A stretch of DNA of 64,000 nucleotides, taken from Bradyrhizobium iriomotense (GTDB taxonomy: Bacteria; Pseudomonadota; Alphaproteobacteria; Rhizobiales; Xanthobacteraceae). The DNA lies in the NCBI RefSeq assembly GCF_018129405.1, contig NZ_JAFCLP010000018.1, positions 62,001 to 126,000 on the forward strand. Direction: 5' to 3'. This document shows, piece after piece, positions 59,847 through 64,000 of the stretch. The notes beneath the pieces are model-generated. The model ran no database searches. It was given only the letters and a program-made list of their open reading frames with translations, and was not told the DNA's origin. Positions within the stretch are counted from its first letter, which is position 1. Each line of letters begins with the position of its first letter. The position numbers were made by a program, and so were the translations under genes.

Positions 59847-62800
59847 GTGCCGACGACACTCGCGCGCACATTTGCGGCGCTGAGCGCCATCAATGAAGCG
59901 ATCCTCTACGCGAGATCGCCGGACGAGCTGTACCAGAAGGTCTGCGACGCCGGCTTTTCGAGCGGGGACTTTTTGGCCGTGGCCGTGTTCCTGGTGGGCC
60001 CCGATGGCCGGCGGCTGTGCTTTGCGGCTGGTTGCGGCGACGATATCCCGCGGCTGCGCTCGATCGTGATCACGACGGATGCCGGCACCCCGGAAGGATC
60101 GGGCGTCGGCGGCGAGGCATTTCGCGATCAGAAGCTTTGCATCAGCAACGACTATCTCAACGATCCGCGCTCGCTGGCGTGGCGTGAGGGGGCCGCCAAG
60201 GCGCATATCGGTGCGGCCGCGGCGTTGCCGCTGCTCTGCAACGGCAAGAGCGTCGGCGTGCTGTACGTGACGCGGAGCGAGGCCAACTCGCTGAACGAGC
60301 AGATGGTGTCGCTGTTCGAGCGCATGTCGGCGAACATTTCCTACGCGCTGGACAATTTTGCGCGCGAGACCGCGCAGCAGATCAGCGAACGGGCGACACG
60401 GCGGCTCAACCGCATGTTCGGCGCCATCAGCGCCACCAACGAAGCGATCCTGCGGGCCAAGACCGAGCTGGAGCTGTACCAGCTCGTCTGCGACGCCTCC
60501 GTGCACAGCGGCAAGTCGCTGGCGACCATCGTGCTGCTCCGCGAGCCGGATTCGCACTGGATGAAGCCTGTCGCGGCCACCGGGCAGAACCTCGAGCTCG
60601 TCACCCAGGCGCGCTATTCGGTCGACCCGGAAAATCCCTACGGCAAGGGCATCTCCGGCGAGGTGTTCCGGACGCAGAAAGCCATCGTCGAGGACGATCT
60701 CGCCAGCCGTACCAAGGGCTCGCCCTGGGAGCAGGCCAACGTCAACACCGGCGTCGCCGCCTGCGTGGTCGCGCCGCTGATCAAGCATGGCGAAAGCGTC
60801 GGCGTGCTCCTGTTCTTCATCAGCCGCTCCTGGGCCAAGGACGAGGAGATTGTCGCGCTGCTGCTGCGCATGGCCGAGAACGTCTCGTTCGCGATCGAGA
60901 ATTTCGGCCGCGAGGCCGAGAAGGCCAGGATCGCGGCGGAAGAAGAGCGCCTCGCGCGCATGTATGCGGCGCTCAGCGCCACCAACGAAGCGATCCTGCG
61001 CGCGCGGTCACGGTCCGAGCTGTTCGAGCTCGTCTGCGAGGCGACGGCCAAAGGCGCCAAGTTCACCTCGGCCAGCATCGCGCTGGTCGACCACCGCGCC
61101 GAGCTGCTGCGCGTGGTCGCCAGCTACGGACCGAATGCCGACCAGGTTCGCCACTTCAAGTTTTCGATCTCCGAGCAGGTGGCGGAAGGACGCGGGCTCA
61201 CCGGCACCGCATTCCGCACGCGCCAGCCCGCCGTCAGCAACGACGTGCTCGCCGACGACCGCATTGCGCCCTGGCACGTCAGCGCCCGTCGCAACGGGAT
61301 CGCGTCCTCCGCGGCGCTGCCGCTGTTCAACGGCGACCGGGTCGAGGGCGTATTCCTGTTCAACTCCCCGGAGTGCGGCACCTTCACGCCCGAACTCGTC
61401 GAGCTGCTGCGCAAGCTCCAGGCCAACGTCTCTTTTGCGCTGGAGAATTTCGACCGCGCCGAGGCGAAGGCCAAGGCCGAAATGCAGCGCAACCGTCTCA
61501 GGGGCATGCTCGAGGCGCTGAGCGCGACCAACGAGGCGATCATGCGGGTGAAGACCCGCGCCGAATTGTTCGAGGTGGTCTGCGAGGCGGCGGTGCTCGG
61601 CGGCACCTTCTCCTCCGCAACCATCGCCATGGTGGATGCGACGCGGCACTATCTCGACATTGCCATGACCAAGGGCGAGAGCTGCGGCCTGATCAAGGAA
61701 TGGCGCTTCTCGACCTCGGCCGATGACCCGGAGGGACGCGGGCTCACCGGCACCTCCTTCCGTACGCGCGCGCCTTGCATTGCCAACGAGCTTCTCACCG
61801 ACATCCGCACCGCGCACTGGCACCAGATCGCGCGCACGCAAGGCACGAAATCGGGGGCCTGCTTCCCGTTGCTTAGCAACGGCGGCGAGGCTGTCGGCGT
61901 GTTGCTGTTCCTCTCGCCGGACGAGGGCGCGTTCACGCAGGATCTCATTCAACTGCTGGGGCGGCTCGCCGAGAACGTCTCGTTCGCGCTCGACAATTTC
62001 GATCGCGCCGAGGAGAAGGCCCGCACCGAGGCGCAGAAGGAACGCCTGGCGCGCATGTTCGCGGCGCTGAGCGCGACCAACGAGGCGATCATGCGGGCCA
62101 AGTCGCGCGCCGAGCTGTTCGACCTCGTCTGCCTTGCGGCGTCGAACGGTGCCAAGTTCACCTCGACGACGATCGCGCTGGCCAGCGCCGACAGCGACCA
62201 GCTCAAGATCGTCGCCAGCGCTGGACCGTCGTCCGACACCACTCGTAACATCCGTCTCTCGGTCGACGCCGAGCGCCCCGAAGGTCGCGGGATGGCTGGC
62301 ACAGCATTCCGGACCCGGCAGCCATGCATCAGCAACGACTATCTCAATGATCAACGCGTGAGCGCCTTCCACGCCATCGTTCGCGGCGACGGCGCGCGGT
62401 CGGGCGCGGCGTTTCCGCTCATCGCGCACGACCGTGCCGTCGGCGTCATGATCTACATGTCGACCGAGCCCGCAACCTTCACGGAAGAGTTCGTCGAACT
62501 GCTGCAGCGTCTGGCCGACAACGTCTCCTTCGCGATGGAGAATTTCGATCGGGCCGACGAGAAGAACAAGGCGGACGAGCGGATCGAGTATCTCGCCTCG
62601 CACGACAGCCTGACCGACCTGCCGAACCGCGAGACCTTCAACGGGCTGCTGCGCGCGGCGATCGACACCGCGCAGCGCCACGATCACCGTTTTGCGGTGC
62701 TGTTCATCGATCTCGACCGTTTCAAGGTCATCAACGATTCGCTGGGCCACGAGGCCGGCGACCTGCTGCTGCTCGAAGTGGCGAACCGGCTGCGCGGCGC

Positions 62801-63962
62801 GCTGCGCGCCAGCGACGTGGTGGCGCGGCTCGGCGGCGACGAGTTCGTGGTCATCCTCGACCAGTGCGGCGAGATCGACGACGTCCAGCGCATCGCGACC
62901 GGGCTGCTCACGGCGCTCGCCGAGCCCATGGAGCTCGCCGGTCACGAGTGTCACACCACGGCCTCGATCGGCATCGCGATGTATCCGGCCAACGGCTCCG
63001 ACGCGCAGACGCTGACCAAGAATGCCGACATGGCGATGTACCTCGCCAAGGAAGACGGCAAGAACGGCTATCGCTTCTTCTCCAAGGAGGTGAAGACCCA
63101 GTCGATCGAGCGGCTGTCGCTGGAAAGCGCGCTGCGCCGGGCGCTGGAGCGCGAGCAGTTCTCGCTGAACTACCAGCCCAAGGTGGACATGGAGACCGGC
63201 CAGATCACCGGCGTGGAAGCGTTGCTGCGCTGGACCCATCCCGATCTCGGCAACGTCTCGCCCGCCCAGTTCATTCCGCTTGCAGAGGAAACCGGGCTGA
63301 TCGTGCCGATCGGCCGCTGGGTGCTGAACGAGGCCTGCGCGCAGGCTATGGCCTGGCAGCGCCGCGGCCTGCTGCCGCTGTCGATGGCGGTCAACCTGTC
63401 GCCGCGACAGTTCGCCGACGAGCATCTGTTGCAGGATGTCGACGAGGCGCTCGCGGCTTCCGGCATGTCGCCGGTGCTGCTCCAGCTGGAGGTCACCGAG
63501 AGCATGATGATGCGCAATGTCGGACGTGCGCTCAAGGTGCTCGACGCCATCCAGAGCCGAGGCATCCGCCTTGCCATCGACGATTTCGGCACCGGCTATT
63601 CGTCGATGTCGCTGATGAAGCACTTCCCGATCGACACCATCAAGATCGACCGCTCCTTCGTGCGCGACCTGCCGCAGGATTCGGAGGACCAGGCAATCGC
63701 GCAGGCGATCATCAGCATGGGCAAGGCGCTCGGCATGACGGTCGTCGCCGAAGGCGTCGAGAACGCCGAGCAGGAGGCGTTCCTGCGCAGCCACGGCTGC
63801 GACGAGATGCAGGGCTTCCTGATCTCGAAGCCGCTGCCGGCGAAGCAGATGGCCGAACTGCTGCGGCCGATGGTCCTGCCTGTGGCACCGCCGCTCCAGC
63901 CCGAGCCGGATCCGGTTGCCACTGCGGCTGCGGCGCTACGGCTGAAACGCGCTGTCGTCTGA
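59847..63962 (+). CDS. Bifunctional c-di-GMP protein: five tandem GAF repeats, GGDEF, EAL
   Basis: 1371 residues, soluble. Five GAF units of about 182 residues each start with a shared helix (A-[LI]-S-A-x-N-E-A-I-[LM]) near residues 10, 190, 372, 554 and 737. GGDEF near 910-1080: inhibitory site RASD five residues before an intact GGDEF (residue ~995). EAL near 1090-1335: GVEALLRW, AVNLSPRQF, LEVTES, DDFGTGYSS, IKIDRSF and AEGVE are all intact, so both synthesis and breakdown of c-di-GMP are possible. GTG start at 59847 with GGGAG upstream; a nearby ATG is out of frame. The repeats most likely sense ligands or form a long dimeric stalk. Confidence 0.92.
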   Translation: MPTTLARTFAALSAINEAILYARSPDELYQKVCDAGFSSGDFLAVAVFLVGPDGRRLCFAAGCGDDIPRLRSIVITTDAGTPEGSGVGGEAFRDQKLCISNDYLNDPRSLAWREGAAKAHIGAAAALPLLCNGKSVGVLYVTRSEANSLNEQMVSLFERMSANISYALDNFARETAQQISERATRRLNRMFGAISATNEAILRAKTELELYQLVCDASVHSGKSLATIVLLREPDSHWMKPVAATGQNLELVTQARYSVDPENPYGKGISGEVFRTQKAIVEDDLASRTKGSPWEQANVNTGVAACVVAPLIKHGESVGVLLFFISRSWAKDEEIVALLLRMAENVSFAIENFGREAEKARIAAEEERLARMYAALSATNEAILRARSRSELFELVCEATAKGAKFTSASIALVDHRAELLRVVASYGPNADQVRHFKFSISEQVAEGRGLTGTAFRTRQPAVSNDVLADDRIAPWHVSARRNGIASSAALPLFNGDRVEGVFLFNSPECGTFTPELVELLRKLQANVSFALENFDRAEAKAKAEMQRNRLRGMLEALSATNEAIMRVKTRAELFEVVCEAAVLGGTFSSATIAMVDATRHYLDIAMTKGESCGLIKEWRFSTSADDPEGRGLTGTSFRTRAPCIANELLTDIRTAHWHQIARTQGTKSGACFPLLSNGGEAVGVLLFLSPDEGAFTQDLIQLLGRLAENVSFALDNFDRAEEKARTEAQKERLARMFAALSATNEAIMRAKSRAELFDLVCLAASNGAKFTSTTIALASADSDQLKIVASAGPSSDTTRNIRLSVDAERPEGRGMAGTAFRTRQPCISNDYLNDQRVSAFHAIVRGDGARSGAAFPLIAHDRAVGVMIYMSTEPATFTEEFVELLQRLADNVSFAMENFDRADEKNKADERIEYLASHDSLTDLPNRETFNGLLRAAIDTAQRHDHRFAVLFIDLDRFKVINDSLGHEAGDLLLLEVANRLRGALRASDVVARLGGDEFVVILDQCGEIDDVQRIATGLLTALAEPMELAGHECHTTASIGIAMYPANGSDAQTLTKNADMAMYLAKEDGKNGYRFFSKEVKTQSIERLSLESALRRALEREQFSLNYQPKVDMETGQITGVEALLRWTHPDLGNVSPAQFIPLAEETGLIVPIGRWVLNEACAQAMAWQRRGLLPLSMAVNLSPRQFADEHLLQDVDEALAASGMSPVLLQLEVTESMMMRNVGRALKVLDAIQSRGIRLAIDDFGTGYSSMSLMKHFPIDTIKIDRSFVRDLPQDSEDQAIAQAIISMGKALGMTVVAEGVENAEQEAFLRSHGCDEMQGFLISKPLPAKQMAELLRPMVLPVAPPLQPEPDPVATAAAALRLKRAVV

Positions 63963-64000
63963 CGGCTGCGGGTGCAGCTCGCGGACGTCGTGGTCCGTGC

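Noticed and set aside
61008-63794. 928-codon open frame antisense to the GAF-GGDEF-EAL gene
   Set aside because: A shadow frame caused by high GC at third positions; the opposite strand has a complete, motif-rich protein and this one has low-complexity Arg/Asp/His composition.

Overview
The window looks like a chromosomal segment of a Bradyrhizobium-type alphaproteobacterium. The grounds are: high GC with strong third-position bias; a CpdR cell-cycle regulator; an alphaproteobacterial MmgR/suhB-type small RNA beside hisN; many solute-binding proteins and aromatic or xenobiotic catabolic enzymes; and several families of interspersed palindromic repeats like those of Bradyrhizobium genomes. No database search was possible, so every assignment rests on motifs, family resemblance recalled from memory, and gene context.

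Layout. 1-6.1 kb: edge of a TauE/SafE transporter, a divergent LysR regulator, a Bug-type binding protein, hisN, the small RNA, an N-formylglutamate amidohydrolase, cpdR, tRNA-Val(GAC) with a tandem repeat behind it, and an exported NTF2-like protein. 6.1-13.1 kb: an ATC-hydrolase family protein, a two-domain unknown, a Nudix hydrolase, an enolase-superfamily enzyme, a heme-binding sensor cyclase and a branched-chain-type binding protein. 13.5-15.75 kb: a small AT-richer island, bounded by a 111-bp direct repeat of the 3' end of an esterase-like gene, that carries one frameshifted AIPR (abortive infection/phage resistance) gene. 15.6-23.4 kb: the esterase-like gene (its nucleophile replaced), an exported unknown, a duplicated DUF3606 protein with a histone-like tail, a membrane protein plus CreBC-like two-component operon, and a membrane-anchored NagZ-like glycosidase. 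23.4-28.4 kb: a Tat-exported peptide-type binding protein, dihydropyrimidinase, and a TetR gene divergent from a pspA-yiaAB operon with three palindromic operators between them.

28.5-41.2 kb is catabolic: two paralogous amidohydrolases with a Rieske ferredoxin, an SDR, an aldehyde dehydrogenase, an old-yellow-enzyme, a GFA-like protein, a ThDP enzyme, a flavin monooxygenase and an M20 hydrolase. 41.3-44.6 kb is a complete polar amino-acid ABC transporter operon, followed by a D-amino-acid aminotransferase. 45.7-50.4 kb holds an AhpD-like protein and an EmrAB-type efflux pair divergent from a LysR regulator. 50.5-56 kb holds an amidase and a giant fused indolepyruvate ferredoxin oxidoreductase divergent from an Lrp/AsnC regulator. 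56.3-59.6 kb is a three-gene group (FAH-family hydrolase, flavin monooxygenase, Ldh-family dehydrogenase). The window ends with a 1371-residue c-di-GMP protein made of five tandem GAF repeats, GGDEF and EAL.

The strongest candidates for something not routinely annotated are the AIPR mini-island, the MmgR-type RNA beside hisN, the TetR/PspA/YiaAB regulon with a readable operator, and the five-fold GAF expansion.
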